From the NCBI RefSeq assembly GCF_016862095.1, contig NZ_BOMH01000018.1, forward strand, positions 1 to 64,000: a stretch of DNA of 64,000 nt, read 5' to 3'. The notes beneath the pieces are model-generated. The model searched no databases. It was not told the origin of the DNA and saw only the letters and a program-made list of their open reading frames with translations. Of this stretch, positions 1-10,255 are shown piece by piece. This DNA is from Actinoplanes cyaneus (GTDB lineage: Bacteria; Actinomycetota; Actinomycetes; Mycobacteriales; Micromonosporaceae). The position numbers and the translations under genes were made by a program. Position 1 is the first letter of the stretch, and every line of letters begins with the position of its first letter.

Positions 1-2
1 GT

Positions 3-128
3 GCGGTGGACGCCTTGTCGGAGACGACGCTCAAACTCAATGCCACAGCGGCGACGATCGAAGCCACTGATGTCGACAGCGCTGGCCGGTTGACCGAGGC
101 GGGCCGAGGGCCCGAGCCGCTGTTGTGA
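3..128 (+). CDS. C-terminal fragment of a small type VII-secretion-style protein
   Basis: An open frame runs in from the window edge and ends at TGA 126-128. It encodes about 41 residues (AVDALSETTLKLNATAATIE, then a short acidic and Gly-rich tail). The start lies upstream. The stop shares GTGA with the GTG start of the next gene, so the two are translationally coupled. Alpha-helical, Ala/Thr-rich small proteins in front of WXG-domain proteins are usually ESX partner or chaperone proteins, and that role is inferred from position. The fragment is too short for a family assignment. Confidence 0.55.
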   Translation, partial: AVDALSETTLKLNATAATIEATDVDSAGRLTEAGRGPEPLL

Positions 129-1318
129 GCGACAATCCGCTCGTCGCCCGGGCGCAGAGTTCGACGACCTGGTCTACTGGGCTGGGGTTGGTCGAAGATG
201 CCCGGCAGGTCAGCGACGGCATCCGGAACAACAGTTGGGTCGATGCCACGCTCGGCGGGGTCGGCGGAAGCCTGGATGTCTTGGCGACGGCGGTGGATCC
301 GTTCGGTTCGTTGTTTGCCTGGGGTGTCGGCTGGCTGATGGAGCACGTCAAGCCGCTCAAGGACGCTCTCGACTGGCTTGCCGGGAAGCCCGACGAGATC
401 GCCGCGCATGCGGCGACCTGGCGGAACGTCGCTGCATCCACGGCGGAAGCCCATCAGCAGTATGCAGCGGCGATTCGCATGCAGACCGCTGACTGGTACG
501 GCGCCTCGGGCGACGCCTACCGCACTCATGCCGGTGAGCAACTCGCCGCCGTCGACGGCATCGCGACCGTCGCGAACACGATCTCGTACGCGGTCGAGGG
601 CGCCGGTCTGCTGATCGGGCTGGTCCGGGAGATCGTCCGTGACCTGATCGCCCAGTTTGTTGCGACGCTGGCGGTGCGGTTGCCGCAGTGGCTGGCCGAA
701 GAAGGCGTCACGCTCGGCCTGGCGACCCCGGTGGTGGCTGCGCAGGTCGGCACCCTGGTCGCCAAGTGGGTCAACCGGATCCAGCACTTCATCCGGGCCC
801 TGTTCAGTAGCCTGCGCCGCCTGAGGGGCAAGCTCGGCGAGCTCGCCAGCATCCTCGACCGTCTCAAGCAGCTACTCGCACGACTCGGCCGCAGCGAACC
901 GGCAAGCCCGGCAGCACCTCGCGGCGTGAGTCTGTACTCGCGGCCCGGAGCATTGTCGAATCGTGAGGTTCTCGAGCAAGATGTCGGTTTGCCGCGAACG
1001 GCGGAAACTGTCCAGCACTTTGCCGAAATGGCTGGCGTTGATTTCCGGGGAGTACCTGTCGAAGTCGTCGAGAGTGCCGATGACATCGCCTACCTGGATT
1101 TCCAGGGTGCTGTGGCCAGGACCGACTCGCTCGGCATCCAGCTGGGCCCCGCGGCGTTCCAGGACGAGGAGACACTGGTGCGGACGCTCGGACATGAAAG
1201 TGTGCATGTCCGCCAACACGAGGATGGCCGGATCACGACCATGACGGGACCGCTGGAGGATGAGGCATACGGGGCTGAGGAAGGCTTCGTCGAGACATGG
1301 AGGAGGAACCGCGCATGA
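125..1318 (+). CDS. WXG-like effector candidate with C-terminal HExxH metallopeptidase domain
   Basis: 397 aa, GTG start overlapping the previous stop. The N-terminal about 140 residues are helical with a WXG-type turn (WYG at 124-126), as in WXG100/ESX substrates. Residues about 150-265 are hydrophobic and then basic helices, resembling a translocation or linker region. The C-terminal about 120 residues hold HESVH at 357-361, an HExxH zinc-peptidase signature, with downstream acidic residues (DEAYGAEEGF, about 378-388) that could give a third ligand. The layout (secretion domain, linker, small enzymatic C-terminus) matches polymorphic toxins exported by type VII systems (known pattern). Toxicity and zinc binding here are inference. 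It overlaps the next gene by ATGA. Confidence 0.7.
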   Translation: MSDNPLVARAQSSTTWSTGLGLVEDARQVSDGIRNNSWVDATLGGVGGSLDVLATAVDPFGSLFAWGVGWLMEHVKPLKDALDWLAGKPDEIAAHAATWRNVAASTAEAHQQYAAAIRMQTADWYGASGDAYRTHAGEQLAAVDGIATVANTISYAVEGAGLLIGLVREIVRDLIAQFVATLAVRLPQWLAEEGVTLGLATPVVAAQVGTLVAKWVNRIQHFIRALFSSLRRLRGKLGELASILDRLKQLLARLGRSEPASPAAPRGVSLYSRPGALSNREVLEQDVGLPRTAETVQHFAEMAGVDFRGVPVEVVESADDIAYLDFQGAVARTDSLGIQLGPAAFQDEETLVRTLGHESVHVRQHEDGRITTMTGPLEDEAYGAEEGFVETWRRNRA

Positions 1319-1563
1319 CCCGGCTCACCATAGAGCGAGTGCACCGCTTGTCGAGCCGCCCATGGCTGTTCGTCACCGGGCACCTGGAGGGTGAAGCCCT
1401 ACGCATCGGCGACGAACTAACAGTCCTGGACGGCGGCGTACCCTCCGGTCTTGCGGTGGTGAGATCCATCGAACTGCACGCCGCATCGTCGAAGACCACG
1501 GTTGCCGTTGACACGGACGTCGTTGACTCTGTTCGAGAAGGCGCGGTACTGGCCGGGGAGTGA
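1315..1563 (+). CDS. Small beta-barrel protein resembling EF-Tu domain 2; possible immunity partner
   Basis: 82 aa from ATG 1315, which overlaps the preceding TGA as ATGA. An in-frame start at 1297 would add six residues but ignores the overlap. The segment LFVTGHLEGEALRIGDELTV resembles the second domain of translation GTPases, a small beta barrel. No GTPase domain is present, so it is not an elongation factor. Its position directly after an effector-like metallopeptidase, with coupled translation, suggests a cognate immunity or chaperone protein (inference). I cannot name a characterised family. Confidence 0.6.
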   Translation: MTRLTIERVHRLSSRPWLFVTGHLEGEALRIGDELTVLDGGVPSGLAVVRSIELHAASSKTTVAVDTDVVDSVREGAVLAGE

Positions 1564-1750
1564 CTCGACCTCGATGCGTCGTCGGCATCGCCGCGGTGCT
1601 GGTTGCGGTTGGTGCCACTCAGCAGGACGGCGGGGTCGGTGCTGTCCGACTCGCGTCTCGTGACGTTCAGTCGCCGGTTGGTTGACTTCGTCAGCGTTCA
1701 CGCCCGACCTCGATTGCCGCGTGAGCTGGTTAAACGTCCTGTTAGCGGGT

Positions 1751-1798
1751 TGCCGGGAACGGCCGTGCGGTGGTTCGCATGGTGCAACGTCCGGCCCA
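1751..1798 (+). repeat. 48-bp dispersed direct repeat, copy A
   Basis: Matches 6776-6823 in the same orientation with 4 mismatches in 48. The last 30 bases are identical and include GGTGGTTCGCATGGTGCAAC. It is not palindromic and not tRNA-like. Both copies lie in gene-free DNA and bracket a 5-kb block of genes. Confidence 0.8.
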
Positions 1799-1836
1799 CC
1801 GGGTTCGGCATTGCGCGAATCGGATCCGGTTCGTTG

Positions 1837-1883
1837 CCGTCGCCGGTGGACGCGGCGACACCCGCCGCGTCCACCGGCGACGG
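1837..1883. terminator. Perfect 21-bp-arm hairpin, probable bidirectional terminator
   Basis: Arms 1837-1857 and 1863-1883 are exact reverse complements around a 5-base loop (ACACC). The stem contains GTCGCCGGTGGACGCGG. No U-run follows, which is normal for actinobacterial terminators. It lies between convergent transcription units ending at 1563 (+) and 2098 (-). Confidence 0.6.
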
Positions 1884-2097
1884 GCTCGTCGCGGGGCAGC
1901 CGGAACACCGGGATGATCTCGTCACCGATGATGCGGATCTCGGCGATCAGTTCCTCGATGATGGCTTTGCGCTCCGGGCGGTCGGTGGCTGGACTTCATC
2001 GATGCTCGGCCGGAAACCGGAATCGAACGGCGGATGAGACCCGGCTCAGCGGGAACCACGGGGAAGTCCCTGCCGAGCCGGGTGGTCTGGTTGGTCG

Positions 2098-3006
2098 TCA
2101 GATGTAGTCAGGCTCGAGTTCGGTCCGGGCGGTGTCGAGCAACTCGGCGGCGAACACTTGGATGTCGACCTTGCCGAGCCAGCCGACGAGGGTGCTCCGA
2201 GCCTCATCGATCTGCGCGGCGAGCGCGGCTTCGCCGACGATGTCGGCCGGGGCGATCACGCGTCGCAGCGGGGTCGACTCAATGGCGGCCTTGGCCAGCC
2301 TCTCGCCGATCCAGAAGCCGGTGCGTTCGCGGATTACGAAGGTCAGGTGGACGCTGTCCGCGCTCTGGTCGAGGGCGTGGGGGTTGTGGACCCAGCCGCG
2401 CGGAAGCACGAGGACCTGTCCCGGTTTGAGCTCGATCTCCAAGTCGGGGCCGTCAGCCTTGAGCTGTTCGACCAGTTCCCCGAGAGGCTGAGTGTTGGAC
2501 GCCTTGTAACCGTGGTGCGGTTCTTCGACGACAGGCCGCCAGATCTGCCAGGTCTTGGTACCGGACGCCTGGTAGACGATGCCGATGTTCTGATCCCAGT
2601 GGTAGTCGAGGCCCTGGGTGCCGGCGGGTGTGACGAATGCGGTGACGTAGCAGCCGAAGCCGGTCTCGTGCTGGATGGCTCGGCACATGGCGTGCAGCGG
2701 CGGGTACCAGCGGTCCAGGTTGCGGATCTGGAAGCTGTAGCCGCGCTCGCGCCACATCGCGATCCGTGCGGGGTCGAGCTTGCCGGCGGTCGCGTACGCA
2801 CGGGGGTGCCGGGCGGCGCCGTCCTTGACGACATTGATCTCGTCGGCGGGCGCGCAGCCAGTATCGAGGTAGGTGTTGAGCAGTTTCGCGTTGACGATGG
2901 CGGGAAGGTGGCTGCCTTCGGGTAGGTCGTGGACTGCTGGTTTGGTGGGCCAGGTGGTCATCATGGACTGGTACGTCGCTTGATCGAAAAGCATCCTGAG
3001 GGACAC
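2098..3006 (-). CDS. Cupin_4/JmjC-type 2-oxoglutarate Fe(II) oxygenase
   Basis: 302 aa. The iron-binding facial triad is visible: H136-W-D138 (YHWDQN) and H207 (GWVHNPH), spaced as in the ROX/MINA-like Cupin_4 family. Members hydroxylate side chains of ribosomal proteins or peptides (known). K195-R203 (KPGQVLVLPRGW) is the conserved strand before the distal His. The C-terminal about 80 residues form the helical part typical of this family. It lies 24 bp after the Cys-rich-tail protein on the same strand, with DUF397 further upstream, so one mRNA is likely. Its substrate is unknown; the neighbouring protein is a candidate (inference). Confidence 0.8.
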   Translation of the reverse strand: MSLRMLFDQATYQSMMTTWPTKPAVHDLPEGSHLPAIVNAKLLNTYLDTGCAPADEINVVKDGAARHPRAYATAGKLDPARIAMWRERGYSFQIRNLDRWYPPLHAMCRAIQHETGFGCYVTAFVTPAGTQGLDYHWDQNIGIVYQASGTKTWQIWRPVVEEPHHGYKASNTQPLGELVEQLKADGPDLEIELKPGQVLVLPRGWVHNPHALDQSADSVHLTFVIRERTGFWIGERLAKAAIESTPLRRVIAPADIVGEAALAAQIDEARSTLVGWLGKVDIQVFAAELLDTARTELEPDYI

Positions 3007-3030
3007 GTCGTCCTCCGCGGGCGGGAGTGG

Positions 3031-3504
3031 TCAGGGTCGGGGCGGAAGCGGGCAGGGGATGTCGGGCAGGTGGCTGTGCGGACAGCAGATGGCCGCACAG
3101 CCGATGACTCCGCCGTTCGGGTTGGTGTAGTACTGCCAGTAGGCGTCCACGCCGTTGATCAGCCCGTCACGGGAGGTCGTTCTGCGCGCGTCCAGTCCGA
3201 CGTCGTAGGCCAGCGGTGAGGCACCGTTTACGGCGGGGAATCCGACGTCGCCTTCCATGGGCGGGTGGCTTTTGTAGGTGGCAGCCATCCAGTCGATGGC
3301 TTCGTCGACGTCGGTCCAGGTGAGATCGGCCGACACGGCGTTGCGGCGTAACAGGTAGTGGCCGAGCCGCATCGGTGGCAGTGACGACCGGAGGAATTCC
3401 TGGGCCTGAGGTGTGCCCGGTGCACCGGGCCGGCGCAGTGATTCGTCCTTCAGATCCTTGCTCGATCCAGTCCAGAGATACCCGTGCCAGTGCCCGGAGG
3501 TCAT
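3031..3504 (-). CDS. Uncharacterised 157-aa protein with Cys/His/Pro-rich C-terminal tail
   Basis: ATG 3504 is preceded by GAGGAAG at good spacing. The body (about 1-130) is a soluble, mixed helical protein with conserved-looking aromatic patches (GHWHGYLW at 4-11; AYWQYYTNPN at 121-130). The last 27 residues are unlike the rest: Cys136, Cys140, Cys141, Cys151, two His and six Pro (CAAICCPHSHLPDIPCPLPP). No signal peptide or membrane helix. The composition could be a metal site, a structural knot, or a modified tail such as the core of a precursor. Position between DUF397 and an oxygenase suggests a shared function (inference). I do not recognise the family. Confidence 0.6.
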   Translation of the reverse strand: MTSGHWHGYLWTGSSKDLKDESLRRPGAPGTPQAQEFLRSSLPPMRLGHYLLRRNAVSADLTWTDVDEAIDWMAATYKSHPPMEGDVGFPAVNGASPLAYDVGLDARRTTSRDGLINGVDAYWQYYTNPNGGVIGCAAICCPHSHLPDIPCPLPPRP

Positions 3505-3581
3505 CCCGCTTCCTCAATCTTTTGTCAGGTGCGGTGGGCCGCCCTCCCGACGGCCCACCCGGTGTGAACTGGGCTTGCGGA

Positions 3582-3821
3582 TCAGGCGTTGTCGCTCGGG
3601 CCGGTGATGGCGGTGACGAAGTCGGTCATCTCCGCCGCGCTGAAGCGCAGGGTCGGGCTGGCCGCGCCGAGCTTGGTGTCGCGGATGGCGTAGGCGCCGG
3701 GCTCGCCGGGGATGTCCGCGAACGAGACGCAGGACTCCAGGCTGCCGCCGATGTTGCCGCCGCACGGCGTGCGGAACGCCGTTTCCGGGACCTCGACCCA
3801 GTACAGGTCGTCGGTGTCCAT
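3582..3821 (-). CDS. DUF397-family small protein
   Basis: 79 aa from ATG 3821, behind AAAGGAGAG. The second half matches the DUF397 pattern: GGSLESCVSFADIP, then AYAIRDTKLG, then PTLRFSAAEMTDFV. The usual N-terminal W-x-KSSYSGG is replaced by YWVEVPETAFRTPCGGNIGG, a divergent version. DUF397 proteins in actinomycetes are small partners of XRE-type regulators (known), and an XRE-TPR regulator is encoded at 5162-6538. It heads the short minus-strand unit leading to the Cys-rich protein and the oxygenase. Its function is otherwise unknown. Confidence 0.75.
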   Translation of the reverse strand: MDTDDLYWVEVPETAFRTPCGGNIGGSLESCVSFADIPGEPGAYAIRDTKLGAASPTLRFSAAEMTDFVTAITGPSDNA

Positions 3822-4009
3822 GGCATGCTCTCCTTTGCGTGCGCGCCACGAGGTCCGTCCTCGCGGGTGGTGCATTCGCCCCGGTCTGGTCGTCGTCTTT
3901 GCGGGGAAGGCGACTGGACCGGGCGCTTAGAAGCCGAGAAGTCGATCGCTCGGCGTTGATGGAGAAGTGCTCGGCCGGTCGGGCTGGTGTGGCGTCCTCG
4001 GGACCAGCA

Positions 4010-4333
4010 TCAGTGGCCGCCGTTCGCGCGGCGCCGCTGAGCCGGGGTGAGCGCTCCCGCTCGCCCGACCTGGTTGTAGGACTCCGTCGGCAACGCCGAC
4101 CAACTCGGTGCGCTCGGCGTGTGTGGCGGGGTGGCCGGTGCGGGCAGGTCGGCGGTGGTCATCGCGCCGCAGTGCGGGCACCACCGGCTCTTGACCTTGA
4201 AGCTGATCAGGCCTGCCAGGAACCCCACCAGAAGCGCGCTCGTCGCCGCTATCGCCACCACTGGGGTGCACCTCCGCGAACGCGGTGGTTCGTGGTCGTC
4301 GCCATGTCCTGCCTTCCGTGATATCGAGGGCAT
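4010..4333 (-). CDS. Small single-pass membrane protein with zinc-ribbon-like CxxC
   Basis: 107 aa. After a basic N-terminus one membrane helix is clear (VVAIAATSALLVGFLAGLIS, about 25-44), followed at once by SRWCPHCGAMT, a CPxC knuckle as in zinc ribbons, and a Pro/Ala-rich tail. Only one CxxC pair is visible, so a complete zinc site would need a dimer or partner. The start is uncertain; a GTG closer to the helix is possible. It lies about 190 bp upstream of the DUF397 gene on the same strand. No function is known to me. Confidence 0.55.
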   Translation of the reverse strand: MPSISRKAGHGDDHEPPRSRRCTPVVAIAATSALLVGFLAGLISFKVKSRWCPHCGAMTTADLPAPATPPHTPSAPSWSALPTESYNQVGRAGALTPAQRRRANGGH

Positions 4334-4601
4334 GCCGACCAGCGACGTACTGTCACGGTGGTCCCACCGGTCCGCAGGTTGCTCTGGCGCGGCGGGGACT
4401 GCATGCCCGGTCTCGATCCAAGGGGGTGGCGGCCGGTGTGGTGCGACGGTCGCCGTGGGCTTCGCTGCTGTTCACCAGGTGTTTCGGTTACAGCGTGGCG
4501 GTCCGGTGACCCGGAAATGAAGCCGGCAGGCGTCAGCCGCTGTCAGCCGACGCGACAGGTGTCGGAGTACAACCCGGAAGGAGTACGGCTACTGTGCGCT
4601 G

Positions 4602-5165
4602 ATGAGCGTTGAGCCGAAACGGGCCAGTGAGTGGACCATCCATGGGGAACGCGTCGTCGACGACACCCGGCGGGCGGTGCTGAGCATCGCGGACGTGGAG
4701 CTACCCGACGGCGTCCGTTTCGAGCAGTACGTTCTGCGTATCCCGGCCGCCGCGATGGTCATCGTGCTCGACGACGACGAGCGTGTGCTGATGATGTGGC
4801 GGCACCGGTTCATCGTGGACCGCTGGGTCTGGGAACTGCCCGGTGGCTACCTCGACCCGGCCGAGGACTCCATGACCTGCGCCGCCCGCGAGGTCGAGGA
4901 AGAGACCGGCTGGCGGCCACGCAGCATCGAGAAGCTGATCAGCTTCCAGCCGATGGTCGGCACGATCGACCAGGAGAACATCGTCTACCTCGCCCGAGGC
5001 GCCGACTTCACCGGCGCGGCCCCGGACATCAACGAAGCAGAACGCCTCGGCTGGATCCCCCTCGACGAGATCCAGCAGCACATCGACAACGGCACCATCG
5101 TCGGCGCCGGCTCCGTCTCCGGGCTGCTCGCCCTGCTGCTCCGGAAGGCGACCGGCAAACTCTAG
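4602..5165 (+). CDS. NUDIX hydrolase (ADP-ribose pyrophosphatase-like)
   Basis: 187 aa. The Nudix box is complete at about 81-104: GGYLDPAEDSMTCAAREVEE then ETGW, fitting Gx5Ex7REUxEExGU, so metal-dependent pyrophosphohydrolase activity is expected. WELPGG before the box and the WIPLDEI motif near the C-terminus resemble ADP-ribose/NDP-sugar hydrolases (known for similar proteins; exact substrate unknown). A GGAAGGAG lies about 18 bases before the ATG, further than usual, so the start is only likely. Its TAG stop shares the palindromic CTAG with the stop of the convergent XRE gene. Confidence 0.85.
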   Translation: MSVEPKRASEWTIHGERVVDDTRRAVLSIADVELPDGVRFEQYVLRIPAAAMVIVLDDDERVLMMWRHRFIVDRWVWELPGGYLDPAEDSMTCAAREVEEETGWRPRSIEKLISFQPMVGTIDQENIVYLARGADFTGAAPDINEAERLGWIPLDEIQQHIDNGTIVGAGSVSGLLALLLRKATGKL

Positions 5166-6538
5166 GCGCTGGCCAGGACCGGCCGGGCCCGCTCGGCGAA
5201 GTCCTGCACCGCAGGTAACCCGACATGCTTGGAGAGACGATCGGCGAGGTCGGTCAGGTAGTCGCGAGCGCGTGACGAATACAGCCCTTCCGCGGCCTCG
5301 ACCGCGTCGACACCGATCCGTGCGGCTTCCTCCGGCTCGCCGTTCTGCGTATGCGCCACGGCAAGCAGGACGAGGTTGAACTGCCGTCCCCGCGCATACT
5401 GCCGGCCATCCATGTCCAGCGACCGGGTGGCAAACCGTGTCGCGATGTCGCCTCGGCCGAGTGCGGTGAAGCAGTGACCGAACTTGGCCGCCAGGTACGA
5501 CTCGTCGAAGTAGCCGATCCACTGCGGCTCGCTGGTCCGGTCAGCCTTGTCGAAGATCGCCTCGGCCCTATTCAGCGCCGTCGCGCAGGCTTTCTCGTTG
5601 CCGCCGACGGCATGACCTTGGGCTTCGAGGACCGCCGATTCCGCTTCGATCGCGGCGATACCCGCCTCGGCCGCTGCACGGCTGGCGGCCTTGGCCAGAT
5701 CCACCGCCTCGCCGGATGCCCGCAGGAACGCGGCCTGATGGCTCATCGCTGCCAAGATCTCTGCTCCGAGCGCCCGATCACCGGCGCCAGCCGCCAGGCG
5801 AAGAGCTTGGATCAGGTACCGCTGCGCCAAGCCGTGCATACCGGCGTCGTACGAAGCCCAGCCCGCGAGTTGGGTCGTCTCCGCGACCGCGGACAGCAAC
5901 TGGCGGCCGGTCGCCGCGTCGTAGCGACCATTGATCAGCTCGGTGACATCGGCGTTGAGGAACCGGACCAGGCTGTCGCGGATGTGGCCGCCGCCGAATT
6001 GATTGTCAAGCGTCCGGTACGTCGAGGTCATCCGGCGCACGGTCTCGACGTCGGCTGCCCCGATCAGCCGCTCACCGGTCCCGGCCGGGCGCTCGTCGAG
6101 CGACGACATCAACCATCGCATCGCCGCAGGCAGGAAGGCCGTCGCGCTGAAGCTCACCTGCTGAAGCAGGTTCCGCCGCTGCATATCGCCTCGCCAAAGA
6201 TCAACAGCGACATCTATGCCCTGCCGCCAGTCCGGCGCGAACTCCAGCCCGGACGGCGCGGCCACCAACACTTGTCCGGAAGCGACGGGCCGGGCATCGG
6301 TGTCGGCTGACACCTCGGACACCATGGCGGACAACTGCCCACCCGCTTCGAGTGCCTGATCGAGCAGAACCGCGACGGACATGCTCGGTCGTTTGGTCCC
6401 CGATTCGAGATCCCACAGGTGGCCGTGCGAACAATGGATCATCCCGCCGAGTCGGCGCAGCGACAATCCATGCTGCTCACGCAGGTCCTTGAGCTTGCGG
6501 CCGAAGTCGGGATGGGCAACAACGATCCGCCGTGGCAT
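5162..6538 (-). CDS. XRE-family transcriptional regulator with TPR-like C-terminal domain
   Basis: 458 aa. Residues about 10-65 form an XRE helix-turn-helix (FGRKLKDLREQHGLSLRRLG, then HLWDLESGTKRPSMS). The remainder is a long array of helical repeats (about 230-440) of the tetratricopeptide type seen in actinomycete Xre-TPR regulators. Such proteins often sense a peptide or partner through the repeats and pair with DUF397 proteins (known association), so the DUF397 gene at 3582-3821 is a plausible partner. It is convergent with the NUDIX gene. ATG 6538 is used; no strong ribosome site is seen. Confidence 0.85.
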   Translation of the reverse strand: MPRRIVVAHPDFGRKLKDLREQHGLSLRRLGGMIHCSHGHLWDLESGTKRPSMSVAVLLDQALEAGGQLSAMVSEVSADTDARPVASGQVLVAAPSGLEFAPDWRQGIDVAVDLWRGDMQRRNLLQQVSFSATAFLPAAMRWLMSSLDERPAGTGERLIGAADVETVRRMTSTYRTLDNQFGGGHIRDSLVRFLNADVTELINGRYDAATGRQLLSAVAETTQLAGWASYDAGMHGLAQRYLIQALRLAAGAGDRALGAEILAAMSHQAAFLRASGEAVDLAKAASRAAAEAGIAAIEAESAVLEAQGHAVGGNEKACATALNRAEAIFDKADRTSEPQWIGYFDESYLAAKFGHCFTALGRGDIATRFATRSLDMDGRQYARGRQFNLVLLAVAHTQNGEPEEAARIGVDAVEAAEGLYSSRARDYLTDLADRLSKHVGLPAVQDFAERARPVLASA

Positions 6539-6775
6539 CGGCCACCCCCAACGATTCCGATGAACGGTGATCCCGGCTTTCCCAACCGGGCATCACCGGA
6601 CACCATAGCCCTGAGCCGGACGTTTCCGGAGGGCACACAATCTCTCGGTCCCGTTCCGGCGTGCAGCATCTACCCGATGCAGCGACCGCTGAGGTGGACC
6701 GTCACCCACTGATTCCGACGACCTCGACCTCGACCTCGAAACTGCGCAGGTGTCGTACTGCCCGGTGCAGTGGAC

Positions 6776-6823
6776 TGCCGGGGACGACGGTGGGGTGGTT
6801 CGCATGGTGCAACGTCCGGCCCA
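6776..6823 (+). repeat. 48-bp dispersed direct repeat, copy B
   Basis: Partner of 1751-1798 in the same orientation, 44 of 48 identical. The final 30 bases (6794-6823) match exactly. It sits between the XRE start and the xylanase promoter. Confidence 0.8.
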
Positions 6824-6948
6824 TGAGCGCGACTGGGCGACTTGCGTCCGCTAGAAACGTGGGCCCGGGTCGCCCTCGTCGTTTCCGCCTCGGGGGCGAG
6901 CCTTCGAAAACCCGCATCATGGTGATCGCGAAACGTTCGGTGCCGCAG

Positions 6949-6963
6949 TCCGAAAGTTTCGGA
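6949..6963. promoter_or_regulatory. Palindromic operator candidate TCCGAAAGTTTCGGA
   Basis: Perfect 7-bp arms around one base, containing CGAAA-N-TTTCG. This matches the CGAA-N-TTCG type element known from Streptomyces xylanase and xylobiose-uptake regulation. It lies about 150 bp upstream of the -35 box proposed for the xylanase gene. A looser partial match (CGAAACGTTCG) occurs 20 bases before it. Confidence 0.5.
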
Positions 6964-7110
6964 ACGCTCGGTATTCACACTCCTCCCGTGTAGCCATGAG
7001 ATAACACATCCGCATCACAATGCGGGTGAAAGGCGCCATCCACCAGGTCTTATCTTCCTCGCCATCACGCGGGACCAAGATCGATATTTCCGATACATTT
7101 CCGGAAGTTG

Positions 7111-7139
7111 TTGACAAGGCATGGCCGAACGGTCAGGAT
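7111..7139 (+). promoter_or_regulatory. Sigma-70-type promoter for the xylanase gene
   Basis: TTGACA at 7111-7116, 17-base spacer, CAGGAT at 7134-7139. Immediately upstream, ATTTCCG is repeated at 7086 and 7097 (11-base phase, one helical turn), a possible regulator site. Confidence 0.55.
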
Positions 7140-7205
7140 CACGCAATGACGGTGCTCAATGACTGTCACCCCCGCCACGGGTGCGATATCGCTGCACGGT
7201 GATGA

Positions 7206-8318
<1,113 letters not shown>

Positions 8319-8342
8319 CAGTACCGGCACCCGGAGAACACC

Positions 8343-8374
8343 GGTGGCGCGGCGGGCGAACCCGCCGCGCCACC
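8343..8374. terminator. Hairpin terminator after the xylanase
   Basis: Perfect 14-bp stem (GGTGGCGCGGCGGG) with a CGAA tetraloop, 25 bases after the xylanase stop. It also faces the end of the convergent DUF1330 gene. Confidence 0.85.
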
Positions 8375-8432
8375 TTCCAAGATCGCCATCGGCGCGGATC
8401 CGTAAGTGTCGAAGGCAGAAAAGAGCAGCCGG

Positions 8433-8771
8433 TCAGGACTGGTGGCGCATTCTGGCGGCGGTCTTGCGGGCGTCGTAGCCGTGCGGCACCCCGTCGGCGA
8501 AAACGATGTCGCCGGTCACGTGGTCGGTGCGCAGGGGCAGGATCTCGCGGTACGCCGGGGAGTCGTACCACGCGTGGGCAGCGCCCAGATCCGGGAAGGC
8601 GATCATGACGAGCGCCCCCGGCCACTCCCCCTCGATCACCTCGACGGGGGTGCCGTGCACGAGGAAGCGCCCGCCGTAGGGGTCCATCGTGTCCTGGATC
8701 CGCTCGATGTAGTTCAGCACGTCCTCGTGGTCGCTGGTGGTGTGCAGGTGCGCGACGGCGTACGCGGTCAT
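8433..8771 (-). CDS. DUF1330 family protein
   Basis: 112 aa. The conserved DUF1330 features are present: YAVAHLHT near the N-terminus, the GGRFLVHGTPVEVIEGEW strand-turn-strand, VMIAFPD, and the AWYDSPAYREILPLR helix. These are small ferredoxin-like dimeric alpha-beta barrel proteins of unknown function. It diverges from the enolase gene, and a palindromic operator candidate lies between them. Confidence 0.85.
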   Translation of the reverse strand: MTAYAVAHLHTTSDHEDVLNYIERIQDTMDPYGGRFLVHGTPVEVIEGEWPGALVMIAFPDLGAAHAWYDSPAYREILPLRTDHVTGDIVFADGVPHGYDARKTAARMRHQS

Positions 8772-8837
8772 CTTGAGGCCTTTCGATGCGGCGGCGGTGC
8801 TGACCCCACCGATCGTGCCGTCACGAGGGAATGCCGG

Positions 8838-8858
8838 CGATTACCCGCGAGGTAATCG
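8838..8858. promoter_or_regulatory. Operator-like inverted repeat between DUF1330 and enolase genes
   Basis: CGATTACC and GGTAATCG are exact inverted 8-bp arms around CGCGA, flanked by outer GCCGGC repeats. Centrally placed between divergent starts at 8771 and 8988, it may control both. Confidence 0.4.
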
Positions 8859-8927
8859 TGAGCCGGCGACGCTGCACCTTAGACCCGCACCTCGGGGTAC
8901 GGGTCAACGCGATCCTCGTCGCGATGA

Positions 8928-10253
<1,326 letters not shown>

Positions 10254-10255
10254 CC

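Larger units (their letters stand above)
1564..2097. other. 534-bp non-coding gap
   Basis: No convincing gene. The longest open frames here have no ribosome site, no domain and run through the repeat and hairpin listed below. The gap holds a 48-bp repeat copy (1751-1798) and a perfect long hairpin (1837-1883). It separates the type VII-style operon from the convergently oriented oxygenase gene. Confidence 0.6.

Noticed and set aside
1603..2037. Open frame containing WFAWCNVRP, echoed at 6661-6993
   Set aside because: Only the 48-bp repeat is shared. The rest differs, there is no ribosome site, and the first copy runs through a perfect hairpin.
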